Shown here: one piece after another, positions 26,253 through 34,398 of the stretch | Position numbering within the stretch: position 1 is the first letter of the stretch | Layout: the number at the start of each line of letters is the position of its first letter | NCBI GenBank assembly: GCA_945865925.1 | Contig: CAMBFG010000001.1 | Coordinates: 1 to 64,000 of the forward strand | Source of the DNA: Dehalococcoides mccartyi | Lineage (GTDB): Bacteria > Chloroflexota > Dehalococcoidia > UBA2979 | DNA length: 64,000 nt | Reading direction: 5' to 3' | The notes under the pieces: generated by a model | Seen by the model: the letters and a program-made list of their open reading frames with translations, nothing else | What the model was told of the DNA's origin: nothing | The model's database searches: none | Translations under genes and position numbers: made by a program

Positions 26253-27467
26253 ATGGCCGCAGGCGTCCTCTTCAACCCATTTGTCCCGTCCTTCCGCACC
26301 AACCCGTACCTCCAACTCGGGCGGCTGCGCGAAGGCGATCCGGTCCATCGCAGCGAGGCGCTGCAGGCCTGGGTACTGACTCGCTATGACGACTGCCTGC
26401 GCGTGATGCGCGACGCCGAGACGTTCTCCTCCGACGTGATGCAGGCCGGCGGCTCGCTGGCGGCGGCGCTGCGCGAGCAGCGGCGTGAGACGCCCCTCGG
26501 TGAGACACGCACCGTCCTTGGCTCCGACCCCCCGACGCACACGCGGCTGCGCAGCATCGTGAACCGTGCGTTCACGCCGCGGCGGGCGGCGGCGCTCCGC
26601 CCCCACATCGAGGACGTGACGGCCAGCCTCCTCGCTCAGGCACCAGACGAGGGCGAGTGGGATCTCATGCGGGGCCTCGCGCAGCCGTTACCGGTGATCG
26701 TCATCGCCGAACTGCTCGGCGTACCGGCTGAGGATCGCGACCGCTTCCGCACGTGGTCGCAGGCACTCGCGGCGACCACGAACCTGCTCCAGGACGCGGC
26801 CACGAGGGGCGGCGCGGTTGCTGCCGCGATGGAACTGCGCGCGTACCTCGAAGCCGTGGTCGCGGAACGCGTGGCGGCGCCTCAGGACGACCTCATCTCG
26901 GCGCTGCTCGAGGCGGAGTCCGAGGGTGCCCGCCTCACGCGGGAGGAAGTGCTCGCGTTCGCCATTCTGCTGCTCGTGGCCGGGAATGAGACCACGACGA
27001 ACCTCATCGGCAACGGGACGCTGCTGCTCACGGAGCACCCGGAGGCACTCGCCGCGCTGCGCGCGGATGCCGAGGGCATCCCGACGGCAGTCGAGGAGAT
27101 GCTGCGATACGACAGCCCGGTGCAGGGCCTCGCCCGCTTCGTCGCCCGGGATACCGAGGTCGGCGGTCAGGCGATCGCGAAGGGCGATGTCGTCCTCTGC
27201 ATGCTGGGTGGCGCGAACCGCGACCCGAGGCAATTCTCAGACGCTGATCGGTTCGATGTCGCACGCGCCGAGAACCGCCACCTCTCGTTCGGGCAGGGGA
27301 TCCACTTCTGTCTCGGCGCGCCGCTGGCACGGCTCGAGGCGGACGTGGCCTTCCGCGCGCTGCTGGCGCGCTGGCCCTCGATGCGACTGGCGGACGGCGG
27401 CCTGGAACGCGGCGGGACGTTCCTGCTGCGCGGTCCCTCGCGCGTCACGCTCACCGTCGGACGCTAG
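26253..27467 (+). CDS. cytochrome P450 (third of three)
   Basis: 404 aa. All canonical motifs are intact: I-helix AGNETT (243-248), ExxR EEMLRY, heme loop FGQGIHFCLG with Cys353. Its C-terminus (ERGGTFLLRGPSR) closely matches that of the first P450, so those two are probably nearest relatives. Its TAG overlaps the stop of the converging MFS gene within one CTAG. A monooxygenase for a hydrophobic substrate is expected. Confidence 0.94.
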   Translation: MAAGVLFNPFVPSFRTNPYLQLGRLREGDPVHRSEALQAWVLTRYDDCLRVMRDAETFSSDVMQAGGSLAAALREQRRETPLGETRTVLGSDPPTHTRLRSIVNRAFTPRRAAALRPHIEDVTASLLAQAPDEGEWDLMRGLAQPLPVIVIAELLGVPAEDRDRFRTWSQALAATTNLLQDAATRGGAVAAAMELRAYLEAVVAERVAAPQDDLISALLEAESEGARLTREEVLAFAILLLVAGNETTTNLIGNGTLLLTEHPEALAALRADAEGIPTAVEEMLRYDSPVQGLARFVARDTEVGGQAIAKGDVVLCMLGGANRDPRQFSDADRFDVARAENRHLSFGQGIHFCLGAPLARLEADVAFRALLARWPSMRLADGGLERGGTFLLRGPSRVTLTVGR

Positions 27468-28714
27468 GCGGCCGACGGCGCGGAAGTCGCTCGCGCGCGC
27501 CTCGTGGAGCGAATCGCGAGGACCAGCGTGACGGCAGTGGCGATCGCGCAGGCGACGCCCATCGGCCCGCTCGGCCCGTACATCTTGATGAGCTTGCCGA
27601 GGATCAGCGCCGCGAACGGCTGGATCCCGCCCGCCATCGAGTACAGCCCGAGCGCCCTCGCTCGGTGTGCGGGGTCGGCGTTCAACTGGATCAGCGCCTG
27701 GTTCAGCGTGCTGAACACCGAATGGACGACACCCGCGAACACCAGGCAGACCAGCGCTGGCGTGAACGCCGTCATCTGCGCGAACACGCCGACGAGGGCC
27801 ATGTAGGCCGCTCCCGACCACAGCATCGAGCGCTCGCCGCCTCGACCGGCCGCCACGTACCAGAGTCCGACGAGTGACCCGATACCGACGCCGGAGAACA
27901 GCCACCCCTGCTCGATCGCCGTGCCGCCCATGTTCTCGCGCACGAACACCGGCATGAACCCGATGTAGGGGTAGACGAGGGCACCCGTCAGGATCGTGAT
28001 CACGAAGGAGATCCGCAGTGCGGAGTTCTCCTTCACGTGCCGGAAGCCTTCGGCGAGTTCGACGAGGACGCTGGAGCGCTTCGCGACGGGAGTGTTCTGG
28101 CTCTTGAGCGCGGCGACGAAGAACACCGCGGTGACGAGCAGCACTGCCTGCACGGCGAAGGCGAGGTCTGCACCTCGGAGTCCCACGATGATGCCGCCGG
28201 CGCTCGGGCCGATGACGCGCATCGTGTTGCCGGTGAGGCCGTTGAGCGCGAGGCCGTTGCGGAGCAGATCGCGTCCGACAGTGTCGTAGACCAGCACGTT
28301 GCGGACGGTGTTGTTGATCGCCTGACCGATGCCGAAGCCAGCCGAGACGACATAGAGCAGCGTCAGCGACGAGTGGTCGGTAAACACCGCGCTCGCGATC
28401 ACGATGGCGACCGTCGCCTGGCTGAATGCCGAGGCCATCAGCAGCCGCCGAGCGCCGATCCGGTCGGCCATCGGCCCCACGAACGGCGAGATCACGAGGA
28501 CGAAGATGTCCGCGAGGAAGTTCACGCTGGCAAGCGCGAGGGCTGACCCGGTGATGTCGTAGACCACCCAGAGGAGCGCCACCCGCTGGATCCACTGACC
28601 GAGTTGCATCGCCATGCCCGCCGCCATGAGCAACCGGAACTGCCCGGAGCGCAGCGCCGTGAACCGTCCGACTGGCGGAGGTGGCTCGTCTGTGGTGGTA
28701 TCGGTGCCGGCCAT
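27464..28714 (-). CDS. MFS transporter (EntS/MFS_3 type)
   Basis: 416 aa from ATG 28714; the frame stays open far upstream but there overlaps the HIT gene on the other strand. Twelve hydrophobic segments, motif-A-like loop GPMADRIGARRLL between TM2 and TM3, and an N-terminal GRFTALRSGQFRLLMAAGMAMQLG typical of the enterobactin-exporter-like branch. Its stop shares CTAG with the third P450. It may export a P450 product or be unrelated; only position supports the link. Confidence 0.87.
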   Translation of the reverse strand: MAGTDTTTDEPPPPVGRFTALRSGQFRLLMAAGMAMQLGQWIQRVALLWVVYDITGSALALASVNFLADIFVLVISPFVGPMADRIGARRLLMASAFSQATVAIVIASAVFTDHSSLTLLYVVSAGFGIGQAINNTVRNVLVYDTVGRDLLRNGLALNGLTGNTMRVIGPSAGGIIVGLRGADLAFAVQAVLLVTAVFFVAALKSQNTPVAKRSSVLVELAEGFRHVKENSALRISFVITILTGALVYPYIGFMPVFVRENMGGTAIEQGWLFSGVGIGSLVGLWYVAAGRGGERSMLWSGAAYMALVGVFAQMTAFTPALVCLVFAGVVHSVFSTLNQALIQLNADPAHRARALGLYSMAGGIQPFAALILGKLIKMYGPSGPMGVACAIATAVTLVLAIRSTRRARATSAPSAA

Positions 28715-28798
28715 GTGGTCCGTCCCGCTTGCTGCCAGCCGCCCGCCGAGGTCAAGCGGGGAGTCGCCAAGCCTAGGCGTGAGCGGCCTCGGCGTCTC

Positions 28799-28815
28799 GC
28801 TACGATCGAGCCGAG
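28799..28815 (+). promoter_or_regulatory. 17-nt promoter element shared with the tRNA gene
   Basis: GCTACGATCGAGCCGAG occurs here and again, identical, at 30425-30441 before the tRNA gene. It contains TACGAT as a -10 hexamer, 6 nt, then a probable start base. Here it lies before the HIT gene's GAGGAGG ribosome site. Confidence 0.45.
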
Positions 28816-28825
28816 GAGGCCTCCC

Positions 28826-29191
28826 GTGCCGATCGATCAGCGTTACGACCCTGACAATGTGTTCGCGCGCATCCTGCGTGGAGAGATCCCGAGCGACCGC
28901 GCCTACGAGGACGCCGAGTTCGTCGCGTTCCGTGATATTCAGCCGGCGGCACCAACGCACATCGTGCTGGTCCCGCGCGGCGAGCCGCCGACGTCCGCCG
29001 CGAGTCTGCGGGATGTTGATGCCGCATGGTTGGGTCGGATGGTCGTCGTCGCCTCGAGGATCGCGACAGCCGAAGGGCTGGACGGGGACGGCTACCGGCT
29101 CGTCGTGAATTGCGGGGACGCCGCCGGCCAGACCGTCGGGCACTTCCACCTGCACATCCTCGGCGGGCGCGCCCTCGGCCCCGTCGCTTAA
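28826..29191 (+). CDS. HIT-family nucleotide hydrolase
   Basis: 121 aa from GTG 28826 with GAGGAGG upstream. The histidine triad is GHFHLHILGG near the C-terminus, and the N-terminal FARILRGEIPSDRAYEDAEFVAFRDIQP is that of Hint-type purine phosphoramidases. Length fits. Cytosolic hydrolase of adenosine phosphoramidates or similar. A second HIT gene lies at 43167; this one is closer to classical Hint. Confidence 0.93.
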   Translation: MPIDQRYDPDNVFARILRGEIPSDRAYEDAEFVAFRDIQPAAPTHIVLVPRGEPPTSAASLRDVDAAWLGRMVVVASRIATAEGLDGDGYRLVVNCGDAAGQTVGHFHLHILGGRALGPVA

Positions 29192-29297
29192 TACGCTCGT
29201 AACCGGCGGCGGCGCATGCTTGCGGCGCGCGCGCGACCGTCGCAAGATGGCGGCGCTGGGGATGCGCTCGTCGGTGCATCCGAGCGGGGTGACTGGC

Positions 29298-29963
29298 ATG
29301 ACGGGGGTCGCTGCCGTGTCAACCATTGAGCGACCACTCCCGCTGGCCGCTGCCGACACGTGGCAGTTGGTCGACGCGCTGCTCTACTCCGTGTCCCACG
29401 ATCTCCGCTCGCCCCTGCTCAGCCTCACCCTCTCCGCCGACCTCCTGCGGGATGTCGCTGGTGCCGTGCCCGAGGGCAGCCCCGGTGAGGTCGCGATGGA
29501 TGGCCTCCGCTACGGTGCGCGCGACATGGAACGCATGATCGAGGCGCTCACGGTCCTGTCGAGGGCAAGGCGTCGCACCTTTGACCACGACCGCGGGCCG
29601 CTCGGACTGATCCTCGGCGGGCACCTCGTCATGTCCGACGTCGATGACCTTGTGCGTCGCGTGGTCGCCGTCGACCCGATGGTCGTGCGGGAACTCCTCG
29701 ATGAGGTGACCGGACAAGGCCCCGTCGAAGTGCGTGCGGTGATCGAGGGTGACTACGTGATGCTCTCGGCACCCGTGGCGGCGGACATTCCCTCGTTCGA
29801 GGGGAGGCCGCTCATCGCGCTGGTGTCCTCGCTTCAGACGTACGCTGGGAGCGCGGTGGAACGCCTCGCTGCCTTGCAAGTACTTCTCGATCGCCAAGGG
29901 GCGGCGTTTTCGATCGAGGCCGAACGTCTGGTGATCTGGCTCCCGCTCGGAGAACCACGTTGA
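29298..29963 (+). CDS. ChpT/Spo0B-like histidine phosphotransferase (HisKA with degenerate ATPase domain)
   Basis: 221 aa from ATG 29298. A normal HisKA dimerisation helix is present: YSVSHDLRSPLLSLTLSADLL with His34. The ~150 residues that follow have the length and end (ERLVIWLPL) of a histidine-kinase ATPase domain, but the N, G1, F and G2 boxes are absent, so ATP binding is not expected. A DHp domain plus degenerate Bergerat fold is the design of the ChpT and Spo0B phosphotransferases. The next gene, a lone receiver, overlaps its stop by 4 nt and is the obvious partner. No sensor domain or transmembrane segment. Confidence 0.65.
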   Translation: MTGVAAVSTIERPLPLAAADTWQLVDALLYSVSHDLRSPLLSLTLSADLLRDVAGAVPEGSPGEVAMDGLRYGARDMERMIEALTVLSRARRRTFDHDRGPLGLILGGHLVMSDVDDLVRRVVAVDPMVVRELLDEVTGQGPVEVRAVIEGDYVMLSAPVAADIPSFEGRPLIALVSSLQTYAGSAVERLAALQVLLDRQGAAFSIEAERLVIWLPLGEPR

Positions 29964-30403
29964 GCGCAGGACAGACGGGATCGGGTATCCCGCTCGGACA
30001 GAGCGTCGTCATCGTGGATGACGAGATCACGCTCGCCGTGGTGATGCGGGTACTGGTATTGCAGGGGTGGCCTGACGCGCGGGTGAGCCTCTTCACAGAT
30101 ACCCGCGACCTGGCCCCCCGGTTGCTGGAGGTGCCCGTCGGCTCGGTCGTGCTCATGGATCGCCGTCTGGGTGGCGTGGAGTCGTACGGGATGATCGCCA
30201 CGCTGATCGAGGCGCGCCCCGACGTCCGCGTCGCCATGCTGTCGGCGTCCCTGGGGCCGGAGGAGATCACGCGCGCCCGTCGCGCCGGGGCCTTCGCCGC
30301 GCACGAGAAGCCCGCGGCGCTCAGCGAGTGGCGCCAACTGCTGGCCCAGGTGATCCCTCCGCCGGCCGATCCGGCAGCCCGTTCGGGCCCTGCCGTCGCC
30401 TAG
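29960..30403 (+). CDS. single-domain response regulator (receiver only)
   Basis: 147 aa from TTG 29960, overlapping the preceding stop by 4 nt (TTGA). Acidic pocket Asp20-Asp21-Glu22, phospho-acceptor Asp67 in VLMDRRLGG, Ser95 at the switch position, Lys117 in HEKPA: all receiver residues are in place. No DNA-binding or enzymatic output domain follows; the last ~20 residues are Pro/Ala-rich. It probably passes or stores phosphate with the phosphotransferase encoded upstream. Confidence 0.88.
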   Translation: MSAGQTGSGIPLGQSVVIVDDEITLAVVMRVLVLQGWPDARVSLFTDTRDLAPRLLEVPVGSVVLMDRRLGGVESYGMIATLIEARPDVRVAMLSASLGPEEITRARRAGAFAAHEKPAALSEWRQLLAQVIPPPADPAARSGPAVA

Positions 30404-30426
30404 TCCGCTCAGTCGAGGGCACACGC

Positions 30427-30432
30427 TACGAT
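30427..30432 (+). promoter_or_regulatory. -10 hexamer TACGAT of the tRNA gene
   Basis: TACGAT within the 17-nt element GCTACGATCGAGCCGAG (30425-30441). The predicted start lies about 7 nt before the mature tRNA 5' end. Confidence 0.5.
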
Positions 30433-30445
30433 CGAGCCGAGCAGG

Positions 30446-30522
30446 GGGCCTGTAGCTCAGCGGCCTAGAGCAGTCGGCTCATAACCGATCGGTCCCAGGT
30501 TCGAATCCTGGCGGGCCCACCA
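30446..30522 (+). tRNA. tRNA with anticodon CAU (tRNA-Met elongator or tRNA-Ile2)
   Basis: A full cloverleaf: acceptor GGGCCTG/CGGGCCC with one T-G wobble, D-arm GCTC/GAGC, anticodon stem GTCGG/CCGAT with loop CTCATAA, T-arm CCAGG-TTCGAAT-CCTGG, discriminator A and encoded CCA (77 nt). CAU may be read as Met or, if C34 is changed to lysidine, as Ile. Initiator tRNA is ruled out because positions 1-72 pair and the stem lacks three consecutive G-C pairs. I cannot separate Met from Ile2 without comparing all CAU tRNAs of the genome. Confidence 0.93.
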
Positions 30523-30554
30523 CTCACGCCGGTTCGATGGCACACGGAGGACGC

Positions 30555-31139
30555 ATGCGCGATCGGGTCAGGGATGCTGTCCGTGCTTACTCGGCACAGC
30601 CGATCGACCTCGAAGGCCGGCGGGACGCCGCTGTCCTCCTGCTCCTTCACGAGGTGGACGGCGAGGAGCACATCCTCCTGCAGGTGCGGACCTCCACCGT
30701 GCAGCACCATCGAGGCGAGATCTCCTTCCCCGGCGGCCGTCGCGACAGCACTGACGCCACACTCCTCGATACGGCGCTACGCGAGACGCACGAGGAGATC
30801 GGAGTACCGCCCTCAATGGTCGAGGTCTTCGGCATGCTGGATGACACGGAGACGCGCGTCTCAAACTACCGAGTGCGCCCGTTCGTCGGCGCGGTCGCTC
30901 CCGGCTTCGACGCCTTCCTGCACGCGGAGCGCGAAGTGAGTGCGCTGCTGCGGGTCCCGCTTACGTATCTCCTCGATCCGGCCTCGCACGTGTGGAAAGC
31001 CGTCGAACAGGACGGCGCGACGGTCGCGATGCCGGCGTACCAGTTCGGCGAGCATGTGATCTGGGGTGCGACCGCCCGCGTCCTGGCCCAACTCCTCGGA
31101 CTCCTCGAAGGCGCGGCAGTCGAGGTGGTGCGCGAATGA
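30555..31139 (+). CDS. Nudix hydrolase, CoA pyrophosphatase type
   Basis: 194 aa from ATG 30555 with GGAGG 5 nt upstream. The CoA-pyrophosphatase signature LLQVRTSTVQHHRGEISFPGG-like motif precedes the Nudix box GGRRDSTD...LRETHEEIG; the first Glu of the box is Asp here. It would split CoA derivatives into 3',5'-ADP and acyl-phosphopantetheine. ATG of the next gene overlaps its stop. Confidence 0.88.
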   Translation: MRDRVRDAVRAYSAQPIDLEGRRDAAVLLLLHEVDGEEHILLQVRTSTVQHHRGEISFPGGRRDSTDATLLDTALRETHEEIGVPPSMVEVFGMLDDTETRVSNYRVRPFVGAVAPGFDAFLHAEREVSALLRVPLTYLLDPASHVWKAVEQDGATVAMPAYQFGEHVIWGATARVLAQLLGLLEGAAVEVVRE

Positions 31140-31771
31140 CGGTGATCCTTGTGCGCCACGGCGAGTCGGAGGGGAACCTCCGCCGCGTCATGCAAGGTCA
31201 ACTCGACCTACCGCTGACCGAGGCCGGTCGAGAGCAGGCGCGCCTCGTGGCGGCCCGCATCGCCTCGATGCCAGTCGCGGCGATCTACTCAAGCCCGCTT
31301 TCGAGGGCGTTCGAGACCGCTCAGACCATCGCGAGGCAGCACGCGCTGACGGTGACTCCGGTGGCGGACCTTCAAGAGGGCGGTTGGGGCGAGGCGCAGG
31401 GCCTGACCTGGGCGGAGGTCTCCGCGCGCTGGGACGTCTCCGGCGAGCGCCCGCTGGCCGAGGTCATCCCCGGCGCCGAGACTCCCGATTCCCTGCGCTC
31501 ACGCTCCGCAGCAGCGGTGGATGCACTGCTCGATCGCCATGCCTCGGATCTGGCGGTGTGTGTCAGTCACGCCGGGACCATCGCACAGTTGATCGCACAC
31601 CTCATCGGCATGCCGGAGGGGCAACTCCCGCGCCTGAGCACCGGCAACACCGCCGTCACCATTATCGAGGGCTCAGCGGACCTCCCGATGATTCGACTGC
31701 TGAACGACATGTGCCACCTGGACGGGCACGCCCAGCCATATCACGCGACCAGCTGGCGGCTACGAGAGTAG
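31136..31771 (+). CDS. histidine phosphatase (phosphoglycerate-mutase-like)
   Basis: 211 aa. RHGE motif at the N-terminus (VRHGESEGN), downstream Arg in SSPLSRAFETA, Glu in LQEGGWGEAQG, and second His in VSHAGTI: the complete branch-2 histidine phosphatase active site. Substrate class (phosphosugar, cobalamin precursor or nucleotide) cannot be told. Coupled to the Nudix gene by ATGA; its 3' end overlaps the converging GGDEF-like gene by 12 nt. Confidence 0.9.
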   Translation: MTVILVRHGESEGNLRRVMQGQLDLPLTEAGREQARLVAARIASMPVAAIYSSPLSRAFETAQTIARQHALTVTPVADLQEGGWGEAQGLTWAEVSARWDVSGERPLAEVIPGAETPDSLRSRSAAAVDALLDRHASDLAVCVSHAGTIAQLIAHLIGMPEGQLPRLSTGNTAVTIIEGSADLPMIRLLNDMCHLDGHAQPYHATSWRLRE

Positions 31772-32632
31772 TGAGCGGCTCGCGACGCGGATTGAGGCGG
31801 CCTCGGCGAAGTGGAGGGCCTCGGCAGCCTCGCGGATGAGGCCTTGCCCCGTGACCTCGTCGTCGGGGAAAGCAGCGATGCCAGCGCGCAGTTCACCGCC
31901 GCGGCCCAGCACCGGCCCGCCGACGTCCACGAGTTTCCCCGCGACGGTCTGCGCGCCCGTCATGAGCGTCTCCGGCAGCACCGCAGCGAAGGTGGCACCC
32001 TCGATGTGGATCAGCGTGTCCACGCTCCGCAGGCAGGTCAGGTACTCATGGCTCAGCGCCGTGATCGTCCGTTCCGCCTGGTCGTTGCCGTTGACGGCGA
32101 CGAACTCGTCCCACTTGTCCGGGCCGATCATCACGACTGTGAACCGGCGGGAGTAGCGACGCGCGCGCTCTACCTCGGTGTTGAGGAGGCGGTCGGCGTG
32201 CTGGCGCTTGGTCGCGCCCGTGATGCTGTCGACCGCCTCGAGCTCCTCGATGATCTTCTGACGCGACTCAAGTTCTGCGTCGTAGCGGATGAACGAGTTG
32301 CGGAGCGTGTCCGCGACGATGGCGGTGATGGCAAAGGCGAACGCGCCGATTGCGGCCGCCTGCATGTACGGAGCGTTCGGGTCGGCGTCCGCGCCAACTC
32401 TTCGAAGCGCCTGCACTGCCCCAAAGATCAGCGCGAAGCTGCCAGCGATGATGAAGTGGCTCGCGCGGATCGGGCGCAGCACGCCTGTACCCGCGATGAT
32501 CGCGATGCCGAGGGCGCCCGCGAACGCCGTGTCGCGATCGGGTGACACCATGGTGATCGCGCCGACCGCGAGGGCCAGCCAGACCATCATCATGCACGTC
32601 CGCACCCAGATCTCACGGGTGTACTCGGTCAT
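31760..32632 (-). CDS. membrane protein with degenerate GGDEF domain
   Basis: 290 aa. About three to four TM segments in residues ~8-105, a coiled segment (ELESRQKIIEELEAVD), then a GGDEF-fold domain opening DSITGATKRQHADRLL and RYSRRFTVVMI. At the GGDEF position the chain reads IEGATFAAVLP, so the catalytic Gly-Gly-Asp/Glu-Glu-Phe is lost. It cannot be an active diguanylate cyclase by this criterion; it may sense c-di-GMP/GTP or act structurally. GAGGG precedes the ATG. Confidence 0.75.
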   Translation of the reverse strand: MTEYTREIWVRTCMMMVWLALAVGAITMVSPDRDTAFAGALGIAIIAGTGVLRPIRASHFIIAGSFALIFGAVQALRRVGADADPNAPYMQAAAIGAFAFAITAIVADTLRNSFIRYDAELESRQKIIEELEAVDSITGATKRQHADRLLNTEVERARRYSRRFTVVMIGPDKWDEFVAVNGNDQAERTITALSHEYLTCLRSVDTLIHIEGATFAAVLPETLMTGAQTVAGKLVDVGGPVLGRGGELRAGIAAFPDDEVTGQGLIREAAEALHFAEAASIRVASRSLLS

Positions 32633-32943
32633 GCCGCCCTCTCTGGCTCATCGTGATGGTATCGCCGGCCCCGTCACCAGGTAGATACGGCAATCCCAGT
32701 CTTCAAAACGCCAGCGAGATCGATGGGTGACGCAAGGATGAACCTCGTGAGGCCGTGAGGTCGAACGGCGTCGCTTCCTCGCTGCCGGCGATGCCTTCGG
32801 GGACATCACGCGGGTGCCGGCCCTCACGGCTTCGACAGCGTCCGCGCTGGGCCAGAGACTGAGATCAGCGAAGCATTCGGAGTGTCGAGGGCGTGGGGCG
32901 AGCGCGATCCCGGTGCTGACGACGCTTCGTTCGCCCGCGGGGA
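32633..32943. other. 311-nt intergenic stretch, no feature found
   Basis: Between the start of the GGDEF-like gene and the stop of the zinc-ribbon gene (both minus strand). No RNA fold, strong hairpin or promoter was recognised. A plus-strand reading frame begins EVERRRFLAAGDAFGD but has no start or partner, and is at best a decayed remnant. Confidence 0.3.
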
Positions 32944-34296
32944 CTACCCGTCACCCTCCACGGCCATCAACGTATCGGTGTCTTCCAGGAGCAGTTCGAT
33001 CTCCTGATGACTCTCGGACACCACCTGCCAGCGGAAGCCGCGAAGATCCTGCAGCCGCTCCGCCAACGGGATGACGTCTTCGTAGTCCACCGCGAGGTGG
33101 AGGGTGCCACGATAGAACCGGCGGACACGGGTATCGGTGACGCCCCGAATCACTCGGATCGCGCCCTGGAACTCGTTCAGCGCGACAAAGGAGTGGAATG
33201 GGTAGACCACCAGCGTCAGGTGCGCCACCGGCGGTACCGCGCCGCCGGGGCGGCCGTCTACCGCGATCATGTCCGGCTGATGTACGGCTTCGACGAGATG
33301 CATCGGCGTCATGGGCTCGGCGGTGATTGACGCAAAGGCCGGCGCGGGGTGCACAGGCGCGGTCGCGATCAGCGCAGCCACCGGCATTTCGAGCGCGGTC
33401 TGAGCGGCCGGCAGCACCGGACGGTTGGGCTCCACGGAGCGTACTTCGGGCTGTGGGACCGGTGCCGGGTGCGCGGGCATGGGGAGCACCGGCATTGGCG
33501 GGGCGGTGTAGATCGGGCGTGCAGGCGCGACGTCGGCAGGTGCCACCATGGGCTGCATGGCGGCCGGACGGGCGATCGTGAAGCCAGCGCCGACGGGCGT
33601 CGTCTCGCGACGCGGACTGAATACGCGGAAGCGCGGGCGGTGCGGAAGCACCGGCTCCGTCTCGACCCGTGCAACCTCGACCCGTGCAACCTCGACCGGT
33701 GCATCCTCGGCCGGGGCAACCTCGACCGGGTCGCCCTCGACGCGGCCTTCCACGTAGGACTCGCTCGCGTGGGCGCTGATCAGCCAGCCGCGGACTTCCT
33801 GCAGGGCGGCGACCACCTGCTGCGTGGAGGCGGCGCGCACTGCAAACCACGCGTCAGCCGGCTCAGCGCGCGTCAGCGACACTTCCGCCAGCACGCCGAC
33901 ATCTTCGAGGGTGAGCGCGAACTCCAGAAGGTCACGCTGGTCACGGAAGCCGCCGAGGCGCAGAACGATGGCGCGTGGGCTGTTCTCGCGAGATGGGAAC
34001 GGGATGGGGTCGCGCCCGGCTGTGGGCGCATCGGTGGACGCGCGGACCTCGACCGGCGCCCGGTCGGCCGGCGCAGCGGCGATTGGGGCGCTGTATGAGG
34101 GTGCCGGAGACGGCTGGTCGGCCTGATCGATGGACGGCGCCCCGGTTGTGGCAGCGGGCGCGTTCGAGGTCTGATACGTGCAGATGCAGGGGCCACCGAC
34201 GATGCAGCCCGTACAGCAGTAGGCGCCGCCGTCGAAGAAAACGGGCTGCCCGAGGAGGGGTTCCTCGCAGTTTGCGCAGACTTCTGCGGTATTCAT
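32944..34296 (-). CDS. zinc-ribbon protein with low-complexity linker and two ferredoxin-like domains
   Basis: 450 aa from ATG 34296 (the frame is open 30 codons further). Residues ~7-40 form a Cys-rich ribbon: CANCEEPL ... YCCTGCIVGGPCIC. Two similar alpha/beta modules follow, one after a Pro/Ala linker (AIVLRLGGFRDQRDLLEF, ~110-190) and one at the C-terminus (LTLVVYPFHSFVALNEFQ, ~370-450), each with the beta-alpha-beta run expected of ACT/ferredoxin-like folds. The middle ~170 residues are Pro/Ala/Val repeats, including five 15-nt repeats (33661-33735). No enzyme motif. Unknown function. Confidence 0.6.
   Translation of the reverse strand: MNTAEVCANCEEPLLGQPVFFDGGAYCCTGCIVGGPCICTYQTSNAPAATTGAPSIDQADQPSPAPSYSAPIAAAPADRAPVEVRASTDAPTAGRDPIPFPSRENSPRAIVLRLGGFRDQRDLLEFALTLEDVGVLAEVSLTRAEPADAWFAVRAASTQQVVAALQEVRGWLISAHASESYVEGRVEGDPVEVAPAEDAPVEVARVEVARVETEPVLPHRPRFRVFSPRRETTPVGAGFTIARPAAMQPMVAPADVAPARPIYTAPPMPVLPMPAHPAPVPQPEVRSVEPNRPVLPAAQTALEMPVAALIATAPVHPAPAFASITAEPMTPMHLVEAVHQPDMIAVDGRPGGAVPPVAHLTLVVYPFHSFVALNEFQGAIRVIRGVTDTRVRRFYRGTLHLAVDYEDVIPLAERLQDLRGFRWQVVSESHQEIELLLEDTDTLMAVEGDG
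33661..33735. repeat. five tandem 15-nt repeats inside the zinc-ribbon gene
   Basis: CTCGACCCGTGCAAC-like units at 33661, 33676, 33691, 33706 and 33721; the first two are identical, the others drift. On the coding (minus) strand each adds five residues of the VEVAR/VEDAP type, so copy-number change keeps the frame. Confidence 0.8.
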
Positions 34297-34398
34297 ACGG
34301 AGAGGCTCGCACCCACGAGGAGTGGAGTCAGTCGAGCGCTCGTTGAGACTCGGTAAATGGGACGCAAATCTTTCGAGGGGCGTCATTCCGAGTTATGG

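Noticed and set aside
31760-32632. Active diguanylate cyclase
   Set aside because: The GGDEF signature is replaced by EGATF, so catalysis is not supported.
33661-33735. CRISPR-like array
   Set aside because: Units are 15 nt with no spacers and sit in frame inside a coding sequence.
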